Shown: positions 27,275 through 36,165 of the stretch, in pieces | Layout of the letters: every line of letters begins with the position of its first letter | How positions within the stretch are numbered: the stretch's first letter is position 1 | Source of the DNA: Kitasatospora sp. MAP12-44 | GTDB taxonomy: Bacteria; Actinomycetota; Actinomycetes; Streptomycetales; Streptomycetaceae | Length of the DNA stretch: 64,000 bases | NCBI RefSeq assembly: GCF_029892095.1 | Contig: NZ_JARZAE010000004.1 | Location: forward strand, 62,001-126,000 | Direction of reading: 5' to 3' | Program-made: the position numbers and the translations under genes | The notes under the pieces: generated by a model | The model's database searches: none | Told to the model about the DNA's origin: nothing | What the model saw: the letters and a program-made list of their open reading frames with translations, nothing else

Positions 27275-28045
27275 TTGAACACCACCGCAAACCACCCGCA
27301 GATCGACGTCCGCCGCGCGGGCGAGCGCTCCGCCACGAAGATCGCCTGGCTGGACTCCAAGCACTCCTTCTCCTTCGGCGGACACTACGACCCCGCCAAC
27401 ACCCACCACGGACTGCTGCTCGTCAACAACGACGACATCGTCAAGCCCGGCAGCGGCTTCGAGACCCACCCGCACCGCGACATGGAGATCGTCACCTGGG
27501 TGATGCAGGGCTCCCTGGTCCACCAGGACTCCACCGGCCACTCCGGCGTGATCTACCCAGGACTCGCCCAGCGCATGAGCGCCGGCACCGGCATCCTGCA
27601 CTCCGAGAAGAACGACTCCTGGCGCCTGAGCGGAGCCGACACCCACACCGACCCCGTCCACTTCGTCCAGATGTGGGTCGTCCCCGACGAACGCGGCATC
27701 ACACCCGGCTACGAACAGCTCGAAATCGACAACGAACTGCTGTCCGGCGCCCTGATCCCGGTCGCCTCCGGGATGGACAAGCACGACGGCGCGTCCGCGA
27801 TCCGCATCAAGAACCGCTACGCGGCGCTGCACGTGGCCCGCCTGCAACCCGGCCAGAGCATCGAGCTACCCGACGCCCCCTTCGTGCACCTCTTCGTCCC
27901 GCGCGGCAACGTCGCCCTGGAAGGCGTCGGCCCGCTGGCCGCCGGCGACGCCGTGCGCTTCACCGCGATCGGCGGGCAGAAGGTCACCGCGGTCGAACCG
28001 GCGGAGATCCTGGTCTGGGAGATGCACGCCACCATCGCCCGCTGA
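27275..28045 (+). CDS. Pirin-family protein (YhhW-type)
   Basis: A 256-residue bicupin. The opening DVRRAGER is followed by WLDSKHSFSFGGHYDP. Iron ligands lie in HPHRDMEIVTWVMQG and in GTGILHSEKND. This is the YhhW/quercetinase-like subgroup, different from the pirin at 12.8 kb. TTG 27275 was chosen because GAAAGGA lies 7-13 bases upstream; an in-frame ATG at 27191 would add 28 residues unlike the family. It may end the dps-cyd transcription unit. Confidence 0.85.
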   Translation: MNTTANHPQIDVRRAGERSATKIAWLDSKHSFSFGGHYDPANTHHGLLLVNNDDIVKPGSGFETHPHRDMEIVTWVMQGSLVHQDSTGHSGVIYPGLAQRMSAGTGILHSEKNDSWRLSGADTHTDPVHFVQMWVVPDERGITPGYEQLEIDNELLSGALIPVASGMDKHDGASAIRIKNRYAALHVARLQPGQSIELPDAPFVHLFVPRGNVALEGVGPLAAGDAVRFTAIGGQKVTAVEPAEILVWEMHATIAR

Positions 28046-28071
28046 CCCGCCAAGACAGCGCACAGGTACGG

Positions 28072-28098
28072 CGGCGGGCGGCGCCTGCCTGCCCGCCG
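28072..28098 (+). terminator. Hairpin after the second pirin
   Basis: CGGCGGGC (28072-28079) pairs with 28091-28098 across an 11-nt loop, 27 bases after the pirin stop. It is a weak terminator candidate in very GC-rich sequence. The rest of the 28046-28276 gap shows no gene. Confidence 0.35.
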
Positions 28099-28276
28099 GC
28101 CGGCCCGGCGGCCCGTCAGTCGGCCTGGTGGCAACGGACTCTGCGGAGCGTTACCCTTCAGGGCGCCCGCTGACGGGCGATTGCTGGACGAACGAGCTCC
28201 GACGAGCACCGTGTGACAGCGTCCGGAGGGTGAGCGCGGACCGCCTCCGGGAGGTTGACTTACCCGGGGGACGAGG

Positions 28277-31033
28277 ATGCGACGGGACACGCACGGCACG
28301 ACTCTGGTCGGGCGGCAGCACGAGATGGACCTGCTGGCGGCCGCCCTGGAGCGGGCCGCAGGCGGCGGGGGCGGCTCGGCCGTCCTGTTGCGCGGCGAGG
28401 CCGGCATCGGCAAGAGCGCGCTGCTGGAGTGGGCCGGGCACCGGGCGCGCGAGCTCGGCTTCGCCGTGCTGCGGGCGGTCGGCGTCGAAGCGGAGACGGA
28501 GTTCGCCTTCGGCGCCCTGCACCAGGCCGCCTGGCCACTGCTGCAGCGCTCCCATGCTCTGTCGGCCCACCAGCGGGACGCGCTGGAGAGCGCCTTCGGC
28601 GGCCGCGCGGAAACCCCGCCGAGCGGCTTCGCCGTCGGGGCGGCCGCGCTCGCGCTGCTCGACGAGGCGGCGCGAAGCAGCCCGCTGCTGCTCGTCCTCG
28701 ACGACCTGCACTGGATCGACTCGTCGAGCGCCACCGTGTTCGCCTTCCTCCGGCGGCGCTGCGCGGAGCTGCCGCTGGTGATCGTCGGCGCGAGCCGCCC
28801 GGACGGTGTGGCGGCCGAGGCGTGGCCGACGGAGCCCGCCGAGGTGGCGGCGCTGTCCCGCCCGGACGCGGCCTCACTGCTGCGGCGGCGCTACCCGGAG
28901 CTGGCCGCCACGGCAACCGACCGGATCCTCGATGAGGCGGCGGGCAACCCGCTGGCACTCGTCGAGCTGCCACGGCAGCTGCGCGGCGAGCAGCAGCGGG
29001 GTGTCGCCCCGCTGCCTGATCACCTGCCCCTGGGGCGGCGGTTGGAGCGCATGTTCGCCGAGCGGCTGGCATCGCTGACTCCTGTGGCCGGCCGTGTTCT
29101 CCTGCTGGCGGCGCTCGCCACGGGCACGGACGGTGCAAGCTCGGCGTGGTTGTACGACGCCGCGGGCGGTGACGCGGAGGAGGCCCTGGAGCGGATCGCG
29201 GCCGGCGGCCTCGCCCGGCTCGACCCGGCCGGACGGCTGGTCTTCCGCCACCCGCTGGTCCGAACGGCCGTGATCTCGACCGCGTCGGAGTCCGCTCGGC
29301 GCGAGGCCCACCGCGTCCTCGCCGGGTTCCTCGATCCGGGCGACCCCCGGCGTCTGGTCCACGAGGCATCCGCGGCACTGCTCCCGGACGAAGCCCTCGC
29401 CGGCCGCCTGCAGGAGGCGGGCAGCCGGCTCGCCCGGCGCGGCGGCGACGCGGAAGGGGCGCTGCTGCTCGACCGGGCCGCCGTGCTCAGCACCGACCCC
29501 GCCGAGCGGGCCCGCAGGCTCACCTGGGCGGCCGTGATGGCGGCCCGCGGCGGACAGCTGCGCCACACCGCCGCCCTGGTGGAGGAGTTGAAGCGCGCCC
29601 CGGTGCCGCCGGACATCGCCCCGCTGTTCGCCTACGCGGTGGTGTACGTCGACCAGAGCCATCGGATCGACTTCGAGTCCTCCTCCGTTCTGCTGCCCGC
29701 GGCCCTCGACGCCCTGACGGCACCCGGCGCCGAGTCCTTCGGCGGACTGGCCGAGCAGGTCTACTTCAAACTGCTGCTCGCCGCCACCTACACCGACGAT
29801 CCCAGGGCCTGGGACGCGCTGGCCCGGCACCGGGAGAACGCCTCCGAACCGGGCCGGCTCTGCCACCGGGCCTGGACCGACCCGTCCCCGGGCCTGGCCG
29901 AGGAACTGCGCACCGTGGTCGAGCGGATGAACGAGGAGCAGGAGGCGGGAGCAGCCTGGCTCCTGCTGTGGACCGCCTCGGCGGTCGACAGTGCCGACGG
30001 CGACCTGTGGCGACGCTTCACCGGGCTGCACGGCTACGCCACCCAGGGCTCGGTGGCGAAGGCCAAGTGCTACCAGGACTTCCTGCGCGGCCGCTGGGAC
30101 CTGGCACCCGTCTGCCTGCGTGAGGCCGAGGCGGCGGAGGAACTCGGCTACCACTGCAACGCGCTGATGTTCCGCCACTACTACGCCCACTTCCTCGCCG
30201 GCCGGGGCGACGAGGCAGGATTGCGGGAGATCGAACAGCTCATCAGGCCGGCCGCCGCGCGCGCCGGCATGCGGTTCGTGCTGGACCGGCTGGCCCATCT
30301 GCGGGGCCTGACCGCCCTGGCCCACGGACGCCATGAGCAGGCGTACGCGCACTTCGCCGAGCTCACCGCGCCCGGACGGCCGCCCAGGTGCCTGCCCTGG
30401 TTCCACACACTGGTCTTCGATCTCGTGGACTCCGCCGTGCACACGGGTCGACGCCGCGAGGCAGGTGCGCACCTGGCCGCCGCGCAGGCCGAGCGATCCG
30501 CGCAACTGTCCGGCCGGCACGCCTTCCTGCTGGCCGCAGCCGCCGCGCTGGCCGCGGACGACGACGGGGCCGACGCCGCCTACCGCGCGGCGTACGCCGT
30601 GCCGGGGGCCGAGCAGTGGGTCTTCGAACTCGCCCGCCTGCAGCTGGCCCACGGCTCGTGGCTTCGCCGCTGCCGGCGCGCCGAGGCCCGGGACCTCCTG
30701 CGTGCGGCATACCACGTCTTCCACAGCCTCCAGGCCGACCCCTGGACGCGACGCTGCGAGGAGGAGCTGCGGGCCGCGGGTGACCTGGTGGCACCGGCGC
30801 CGAGCACCTCGGTCACCTCGGTCACCTCGGTCACCTCGGCCGCCTCCGTCGCGGAGCTGACCGGCCAGCAGCTGCGCATCGCCCGGCTCGCCGCGACCGG
30901 CCTGAGCAACAAGGAGATCGGCCACGCGCTCCGCCTGTCGCCCCGGACCGTCGCGGCGCACCTCTACAAGATCTTTCCCAAGCTCGGCATCACCTCACGG
31001 GCCGCGCTCGCCCATGCCCTCGACTCGCACTGA
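28277..31033 (+). CDS. LuxR-family LAL-type ATPase regulator (copy 2)
   Basis: A 918-residue LAL regulator. Walker A is RGEAGIGKSALL near 38 and Walker B LLLVLDDLHWIDSSS near 140. After the long helical middle, a Thr/Ser/Val linker encoded by four 9-bp repeats (30806-30841) precedes the LuxR HTH (LTGQQLRIARLAATGLSNKE .. SPRTVAAHLYKIFPKLGI). ATG 28277 follows an AGG-type site. It is followed on the same strand by an AraC regulator and an esterase, a mirror of the 13.8-18.9 kb arrangement. Confidence 0.9.
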   Translation: MRRDTHGTTLVGRQHEMDLLAAALERAAGGGGGSAVLLRGEAGIGKSALLEWAGHRARELGFAVLRAVGVEAETEFAFGALHQAAWPLLQRSHALSAHQRDALESAFGGRAETPPSGFAVGAAALALLDEAARSSPLLLVLDDLHWIDSSSATVFAFLRRRCAELPLVIVGASRPDGVAAEAWPTEPAEVAALSRPDAASLLRRRYPELAATATDRILDEAAGNPLALVELPRQLRGEQQRGVAPLPDHLPLGRRLERMFAERLASLTPVAGRVLLLAALATGTDGASSAWLYDAAGGDAEEALERIAAGGLARLDPAGRLVFRHPLVRTAVISTASESARREAHRVLAGFLDPGDPRRLVHEASAALLPDEALAGRLQEAGSRLARRGGDAEGALLLDRAAVLSTDPAERARRLTWAAVMAARGGQLRHTAALVEELKRAPVPPDIAPLFAYAVVYVDQSHRIDFESSSVLLPAALDALTAPGAESFGGLAEQVYFKLLLAATYTDDPRAWDALARHRENASEPGRLCHRAWTDPSPGLAEELRTVVERMNEEQEAGAAWLLLWTASAVDSADGDLWRRFTGLHGYATQGSVAKAKCYQDFLRGRWDLAPVCLREAEAAEELGYHCNALMFRHYYAHFLAGRGDEAGLREIEQLIRPAAARAGMRFVLDRLAHLRGLTALAHGRHEQAYAHFAELTAPGRPPRCLPWFHTLVFDLVDSAVHTGRRREAGAHLAAAQAERSAQLSGRHAFLLAAAAALAADDDGADAAYRAAYAVPGAEQWVFELARLQLAHGSWLRRCRRAEARDLLRAAYHVFHSLQADPWTRRCEEELRAAGDLVAPAPSTSVTSVTSVTSAASVAELTGQQLRIARLAATGLSNKEIGHALRLSPRTVAAHLYKIFPKLGITSRAALAHALDSH
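30806..30841 (+). repeat. In-frame 9-bp tandem repeat in the LAL copy 2 linker
   Basis: ACCTCGGTC is repeated three times plus a fourth variant copy, encoding a Thr-Ser-Val repeat between the helical domain and the HTH. Length variation here would change linker length without breaking the frame. Confidence 0.8.
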
Positions 31034-31196
31034 GAGCCGGAGGTTCCGCCGCTTTCTGTCCTGCGCGTGCACTGCGCCTGTTCCGAGAGCGCACGACCGT
31101 CCCTGCTGCGCAGACCGGCAGTCAAATGACCTAGAGCAGCTGCCGCCCCCGGGACCAGGCTGACTGCGCAGGGCATTGGCCGAAAGGGGCATTCAG

Positions 31197-32267
31197 GTGA
31201 GCTTGCTGGTGACGACCGCTTCCGTCCCGGAGGAGAAGAAGGCGGCGTTCTGGGGAGAGGCGGTGTCGCGGACGCTGGTGCCAGTGGAGGTGGTGCCACT
31301 GGCCGACCGGCCGTTCGAGGGCCGCCTGGTATCGCACCGGCTGGGATACCTGCGGGTGTCCACGATGAAGGCGGACGCGACGCGGGTGTCGCGCACGGCC
31401 GGCCTGATCGCCCGGTCACCGCAGGCGGAGCCGCAGGTGGGGGTGGGTGTACAGGCGTCCGGCCGCGCCGTGTTGCGGCAGGACGGGCGTCGGGCGGAGG
31501 TGGCGGAGGGCGGCCTCGTGCTGTACGACACCGCGCGGCCGTACTCCTTCGACTACCCGGAGCGCTTCCGCTCCCACGTCTTCCAGGTCCCGCGCAGACT
31601 GCTGGGGGTGCCGGAGTGCGACATCCGGCAGGCGGCGGGGACGGCCATCACCTCCACCGAGGGGTTCGGGGCCGTCCTGCTCCCGTTCCTCGACACCCTG
31701 GCGGCCTCCGCGCACTCCTACCCCGCCTCCGTCGGCGATCGGCTGGCCGGCAGTGTCGCCGATCTGCTCATCATGCTCGTCGGCCAGCTCACCGGGCCAA
31801 TAGCCGCCGACCCCCGGACGACCTCGAACGGCAATCTCGTCCAGCGGGTGCGGGACCACATCAACGGCCACCTGGGCGATCCGGAGCTGTCCCCGGAGCT
31901 CATTGCCCAGGCCCATCACATCTCGGTGCGCTACCTGCACCGGCTCTTCGAAGGCGAAGGGGTCACGGTGAGCCGGCTCATCCAGCAGTGCCGACTGGAG
32001 GCGTGCGCCCGGGAGTTGGCCCGGCGCAGCCGCACCGCGCCGACGGTGTCGGCGGTCGCCCAGCGGTGGGGGTTCGTCAACCCGGCGCACTTCAGCCGGG
32101 CCTTCCGCGCCGCCTACGGGATGTCCCCGCGCGAGTGGCGCGCGTCCCGCACCGTCGAAGGGACTGCCAGCGCGCCGAGCCGTTCGGTGCCGGCCGGCCG
32201 GCAGCCGTGCGCGGTGGAGCAAGGAGCGATGCCTCCTCAGCAGCACGGCCGACCGATCTGTGACTAG
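31197..32267 (+). CDS. AraC-family regulator (copy 2)
   Basis: A 356-residue protein. The N-terminal domain (about 1-195) begins SVPEEKKAAFWGEAVSRTLV and contains GVQASGRAVLRQDGR. The HTH pair contains LSPELIAQAHHISVRYLHRL and VAQRWGFVNPAHFSRAF followed by AYGMSPREWR. GTG 31197 is preceded by GAAAGGGG. It is closer to copy 3 at 33.4 kb (same RWGFVN and AYGMSPREWR) than to copy 1. It is followed by a hydrolase 82 bases on. Confidence 0.87.
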   Translation: MSLLVTTASVPEEKKAAFWGEAVSRTLVPVEVVPLADRPFEGRLVSHRLGYLRVSTMKADATRVSRTAGLIARSPQAEPQVGVGVQASGRAVLRQDGRRAEVAEGGLVLYDTARPYSFDYPERFRSHVFQVPRRLLGVPECDIRQAAGTAITSTEGFGAVLLPFLDTLAASAHSYPASVGDRLAGSVADLLIMLVGQLTGPIAADPRTTSNGNLVQRVRDHINGHLGDPELSPELIAQAHHISVRYLHRLFEGEGVTVSRLIQQCRLEACARELARRSRTAPTVSAVAQRWGFVNPAHFSRAFRAAYGMSPREWRASRTVEGTASAPSRSVPAGRQPCAVEQGAMPPQQHGRPICD

Positions 32268-32349
32268 CGTGCGAAGTGCTCGGCCCCACACGGCGGACGA
32301 CCACCCCCGTGCCATCCGACCCGACCGGCCGCTACGCCAGGAGACCTGA

Positions 32350-33354
32350 GTGTCCGACACCACCCCTTCGCACCCGCGGCCCCCGGTGCTTGAGAGGGCG
32401 CTCCAGGACTTGGTGGATGCCCACGCCCACCGGCCTGCTGCGGAAGGCGGGACGGGCGGGCTCTGCGAGGAACTCCCGGACCTCTCCTCCCTCCCCCTGG
32501 AGGACGGACCGGACGGACCGGACGGACCCCAGGACACGACCGCCGAATGGTTCGTGCTGCCCGGCGGACCGACCGGGCCCGTACGGGTCCAGGTGGTCAG
32601 GCCGACCGGCGCCGCCGAACCGACCCCGGTGGTGCTGTTCCTCCACGGAATCGGCTGGGCGCTGGGGGACGCCGCCGGCTACGGCCGCCTGCTGCGCGAC
32701 TTCGCCGTGGGGGCCGATGCCGCGGTGGTGTTCGTCGACTACGCCCGGGCACCTCTGACGCGCTACCCGGTGGCCGTCGAGCAGTGCTACGCCGTCGCCG
32801 AGTGGCTCCACGCCCACGGCCACGAGATCGGGCTCGACGGGCGCCGGATCGCCGCCGTGGGCGACTCGGCGGGTGCCAACCTCGTCGCGGCGGTGACCGT
32901 GCTCGCCCGGCAGCGAGGCGGCGTGCGGCTGGTGCACCAGGTGCTGGTGTGTCCGGTGACCGACGCCGACTTCGACACCCCTTCGTACCGCCAGTTCGCC
33001 GACGGGTACCTGCTGCGCCGCGACGACATGCGCCGGTTCTGGGATGCCTACCTGCCCGACGTACCCCGCCGGCGGGAGGCCACCGCGGCTCCCCTGCGCG
33101 CCACCCTGGAGCAACTCGCCGGGCTCCCACCGGCGCTGGTGGTCACCGCCGAGGCCGACGTCCTGCGGGACGAGGGAGAAGCCTACGCGGCCAGGCTCCG
33201 CGCGGCCGGCGTCCCGGTGGTGGCCACGCGCTACCAGGGCGTCGTGCACGGGTTCCTCCTCCTCGACGCCGCCCGTCGCACCCGCACCGCCCGCGCCGCG
33301 TTCATCCAGGCCGTGGACACCGTCCACATCGCCCTGCACAGCCACGTGGGGTGA
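32350..33354 (+). CDS. HSL-family alpha/beta hydrolase (paralogue of the 13.8 kb gene)
   Basis: A 334-residue esterase. The oxyanion motif reads HGIGW instead of HGGG. The nucleophile is in GDSAGA, the acid in EADVLRDEGEAY and the histidine in QGVVHGF. An acidic Gly-Pro-Asp repeat near residues 52-60 comes from three 9-bp copies (32503-32529). It shares long identical stretches with the 13.8 kb hydrolase. GTG 32350 follows AGGAGA. It ends 6 bases before the stop of the convergent AraC copy 3. Confidence 0.88.
   Translation: MSDTTPSHPRPPVLERALQDLVDAHAHRPAAEGGTGGLCEELPDLSSLPLEDGPDGPDGPQDTTAEWFVLPGGPTGPVRVQVVRPTGAAEPTPVVLFLHGIGWALGDAAGYGRLLRDFAVGADAAVVFVDYARAPLTRYPVAVEQCYAVAEWLHAHGHEIGLDGRRIAAVGDSAGANLVAAVTVLARQRGGVRLVHQVLVCPVTDADFDTPSYRQFADGYLLRRDDMRRFWDAYLPDVPRRREATAAPLRATLEQLAGLPPALVVTAEADVLRDEGEAYAARLRAAGVPVVATRYQGVVHGFLLLDAARRTRTARAAFIQAVDTVHIALHSHVG
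32503..32529 (+). repeat. In-frame 9-bp tandem repeat in the hydrolase gene
   Basis: Three copies of GACGGACCG (the last ending in C) encode Asp-Gly-Pro units in the N-terminal extension, outside the catalytic fold. Confidence 0.75.
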
Positions 33355-33360
33355 GGGAAA

Positions 33361-34326
33361 CTACGTGAGCCCGGTGAGTGTCGCGCTGCGCCATTCCCGT
33401 GGCGACATTCCATAGGCCGCGCGGAAGGCGCGGCTGAAGTGGCCGGCGTTGACGAAGCCCCAGCGTTGAGCGACAGCGGACACGGTCGGGCTCACCCGCC
33501 CGCGGCGCGCGAGCTCGCGGCTGCACTCCTCCAGCCGGCGCTGCTGGATCCAGCGAGTGATCGTGGTCCCCTCACCCTCGAAGAGCCTGTGCAGGTAGCG
33601 GACGGAGATGTGGTGGTACGCGGCGATCGTCTGGGGGGAGAGATCGCGGTCCGACAGGTGATCGTTGACATAGCCGCGCACGCGCAGTGCCATGCCGCAA
33701 CCGGCACTCCCCCGGTCCGCCGGCTCGCTCCCTGCGGCCTGCTCGCTGATCAGCGCGGCCACCAGGCCGCCGACGGTGCCCGCCAGCTGTTCGCCCACGC
33801 GGGGGCTGCACTGCCCAGCGGTGGTGGCCAGCGCGCTCAGGAGGGGCGTGAGCAGGCCCGCCACGCCCGCGTCCGGGGGAAGCGCCGTCGCGGTGACGCG
33901 CTCGATATCCGCCTCGGGCATGGCCAGGACGCGGCGGGGCAGCTGGAAGACGTGCATGCGGAAGGCCTCGGGCTGGTCGAGGGCATAGGGACGGGCTGAG
34001 TCGTAGAGCACGAGCCCTCCCGGCGCCAGGTGGGCGGTGCGCCCGTCCTGGGCCAGCGCGCCGCGCCCGGAGCTCTGCAGCCCGACGGACACGAACGTCG
34101 CGTCGGACTGGGCGATGTGCCGGTGTGTGCGGCTCATGCGCTGCGGGTCCGCCTCGATGGTGGAGACCTGGAGGTAGCCCAGACGGTGGGAGGTGATCTG
34201 GCCCGAGAACGGCGCCCTGACGCGGGGAGTGGCCGCCTGCGGGACGAGCATGCGGGTGAGGGCCTTGTTCCAGTAGTCGAGCTTGTCGTCGTCCGGCGCA
34301 CAAGCTGTGGTCAGTACGACAGTCAT
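33361..34326 (-). CDS. AraC-family regulator (copy 3)
   Basis: A 321-residue protein. The N-terminal domain contains DDDKLDYWNKALTRMLVP and ITSHRLGYLQVST; the latter is nearly the same as in copy 2. The HTH pair has LSPQTIAAYHHISVRYLHRL and VAQRWGFVNAGHFSRAF with AYGMSPREWR. ATG 34326 follows GGGGAG; the open frame to 34458 is not supported. It lies 94 bases downstream of the ABC permease gene on the same strand and may regulate that operon. Confidence 0.86.
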   Translation of the reverse strand: MTVVLTTACAPDDDKLDYWNKALTRMLVPQAATPRVRAPFSGQITSHRLGYLQVSTIEADPQRMSRTHRHIAQSDATFVSVGLQSSGRGALAQDGRTAHLAPGGLVLYDSARPYALDQPEAFRMHVFQLPRRVLAMPEADIERVTATALPPDAGVAGLLTPLLSALATTAGQCSPRVGEQLAGTVGGLVAALISEQAAGSEPADRGSAGCGMALRVRGYVNDHLSDRDLSPQTIAAYHHISVRYLHRLFEGEGTTITRWIQQRRLEECSRELARRGRVSPTVSAVAQRWGFVNAGHFSRAFRAAYGMSPREWRSATLTGLT

Positions 34327-34420
34327 GAGTACTCCCCTGAGCAGGTGTTTCTTCGGAACACCGTGCCAGCGGGGCCGGATCGACGCATCGCGTGAATCCG
34401 CTAGATCGGAGGTGCGGCCC

Positions 34421-35236
34421 TCACTTGAGGGACCCGCTGGTGGCGCCGGCGGCGACATGGCGCTGAGCGACGACGAGCAGCACGGCCGCCGGCACGGAAG
34501 CCAGAACGACGGTGGCCATGACGGCGTTCCACTGGTCCGTCTGAGCGCCGATGTACTGGTAGATGCCCACGGTGACCGGCCGTACGGTCTCGGTGGTGGT
34601 CAGGGTGAGGGCGAACAGGAGGTCGCTCCAGGCGAAGAGGAAGGTGAAGAGGCCGGCCGTGATCAATGCGTTCACGCTCATCGGGAGCACCACGGCCCGG
34701 AAGACGCGCAGCCTCCCGGCGCCGTCCACTCGCGCGGCCTCGATGATCTCCCGGGGGATGCTCTGCATGAACGAACGCATGATGATGATCGCGAAGGGGA
34801 CCCCTGCGGTGGAGTCGGCGAGGATCAGCCCGAGGTAGGAGTTCAGGAGTCCCAGGTCGTTGTAGGCGCTGTAGAGCGCGTTGGCCACGACGATGCTCGG
34901 CACCATCTGGGTGATCAGGATGCCGAGAAGCACGAACTTGGTTCCTCGGATGGGGAACTGGGCCAGCGCGTAGGCCGCCGGGGCGGCGAGCCCGAGGCTG
35001 AGCACAACACTCCCCAGGGCTATGACGAGGCTGGTGACGAGGCTGCGTCCCTGATCGCGCAGTGCGGTGACGTAACCGCTGAAGTCCGGATGGGTGGGGA
35101 ACCAGCCTCCCCGCAGTGTGTTGCCCGTCGGCTGGAGGGAGGCGTTCACCATCCAGTAGACGGGAAAGAGCATCAGCGCGAGCAGGATGATCCCGATCAT
35201 CGTGGATGGCCGGCCGCGGCTCGGAGCGCGCTTCAC
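34421..35236 (-). CDS. Carbohydrate ABC transporter permease, MalG type
   Basis: A 271-residue permease with six membrane helices. The EAA loop reads EAARVDGAGRLRVFRAVVLP, in the position that contacts the ATPase. It begins IGIILLALMLFPVYWMVNAS, typical of CUT1-family MalG proteins. GTG 35236 lies 12 bases past the stop of the MalF-type gene. No ATP-binding subunit is encoded nearby; in streptomycetes a shared ATPase (MsiK) energises such importers. Confidence 0.9.
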   Translation of the reverse strand: MKRAPSRGRPSTMIGIILLALMLFPVYWMVNASLQPTGNTLRGGWFPTHPDFSGYVTALRDQGRSLVTSLVIALGSVVLSLGLAAPAAYALAQFPIRGTKFVLLGILITQMVPSIVVANALYSAYNDLGLLNSYLGLILADSTAGVPFAIIIMRSFMQSIPREIIEAARVDGAGRLRVFRAVVLPMSVNALITAGLFTFLFAWSDLLFALTLTTTETVRPVTVGIYQYIGAQTDQWNAVMATVVLASVPAAVLLVVAQRHVAAGATSGSLK

Positions 35237-35247
35237 GGGATCGCCTC

Positions 35248-36165
35248 TCAGACGTTCTGGGCGCGGCGGTTGGCGCGCAGGTAGACGAGGGCGAAGGCGA
35301 GCGAGATGACGATGAGTACGGTGCTCATCGCAGCACCGCGCCCGAATTCGAACTGCTGAAAGGACAGTTCGTAGGATTGGGTGGCGATGGTCTCCGTGGC
35401 GTTGGCCGGTCCGCCGCCTGTCACCGTGAGGATGATGTCCAGCACCTTGACCGTGTAAACGACGTCCAGCACCAGCACGACGCTCACCACGGGGCGCAGC
35501 AGTGGCCAGGTGACATAGCGGAACGTCGTCACCGGGCCTGCGCCGTCCAGCTTCGCCGCCTCGTACAGATGCGTCGGGACGTCCTGCAGACCGCCGTAGA
35601 GGATCGTGGTGTTGAAGGGGATTCCGACCCAGACGTTGATGAGCGTCACCGACACGAGTGCCTGCGAGGTACCGGTGAGCCAAGGGACGCCGGACGAGAG
35701 GTGGAGGTCGCGCAGCGCGCCGTTGACGACCCCTGAGTCGGCGTCAAGCATCCACCGCCACGTCGTTGCGGAGGCGACCAGCGGCAGCAGCCAGGGCAGC
35801 AGCAGGAGCGACCGCATAACGCGGCCGAGCGGGAAGCTGCGCTGGAAGAACAGGGCGAAGGCCAGGCCGAGCACGAACTGCCCGAGTATCGAACCAGCGG
35901 TGAACAGGACCGTGGTCAGCAGGGCCTTGGAGAACAGGTCCGACGACAGGATCTCCGAGTAGTTCCGCAGCCCCACGAACGGTGCGGCACCGGTGTAGAA
36001 CGTCGTGATCGTGTACTGCTGGAAGCTCATCACGATGTTCTTGGCGATCGGGTAGCCGAAGAACAGCAGCAGGTACGTCGCGGCGGGCACGATGAACAGC
36101 CACTGGGCGAGCGGCTCCCAGAAGCGTGGGGTCCCGTCAGGAGTCGGTCGCGATCTGCTGCGCAT
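35248..36165 (-). CDS. Carbohydrate ABC transporter permease, MalF type
   Basis: A 305-residue permease with six helices. It starts FIVPAATYLLLFFGYPIAKN, and its EAA loop is EAAKLDGAGPVTTFRYVTWP. The ATG overlaps the end of the binding-protein gene by 29 bases, so translation is coupled. It forms the membrane channel with the MalG-type subunit. The sugar cannot be predicted. Confidence 0.9.
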   Translation of the reverse strand: MRSRSRPTPDGTPRFWEPLAQWLFIVPAATYLLLFFGYPIAKNIVMSFQQYTITTFYTGAAPFVGLRNYSEILSSDLFSKALLTTVLFTAGSILGQFVLGLAFALFFQRSFPLGRVMRSLLLLPWLLPLVASATTWRWMLDADSGVVNGALRDLHLSSGVPWLTGTSQALVSVTLINVWVGIPFNTTILYGGLQDVPTHLYEAAKLDGAGPVTTFRYVTWPLLRPVVSVVLVLDVVYTVKVLDIILTVTGGGPANATETIATQSYELSFQQFEFGRGAAMSTVLIVISLAFALVYLRANRRAQNV

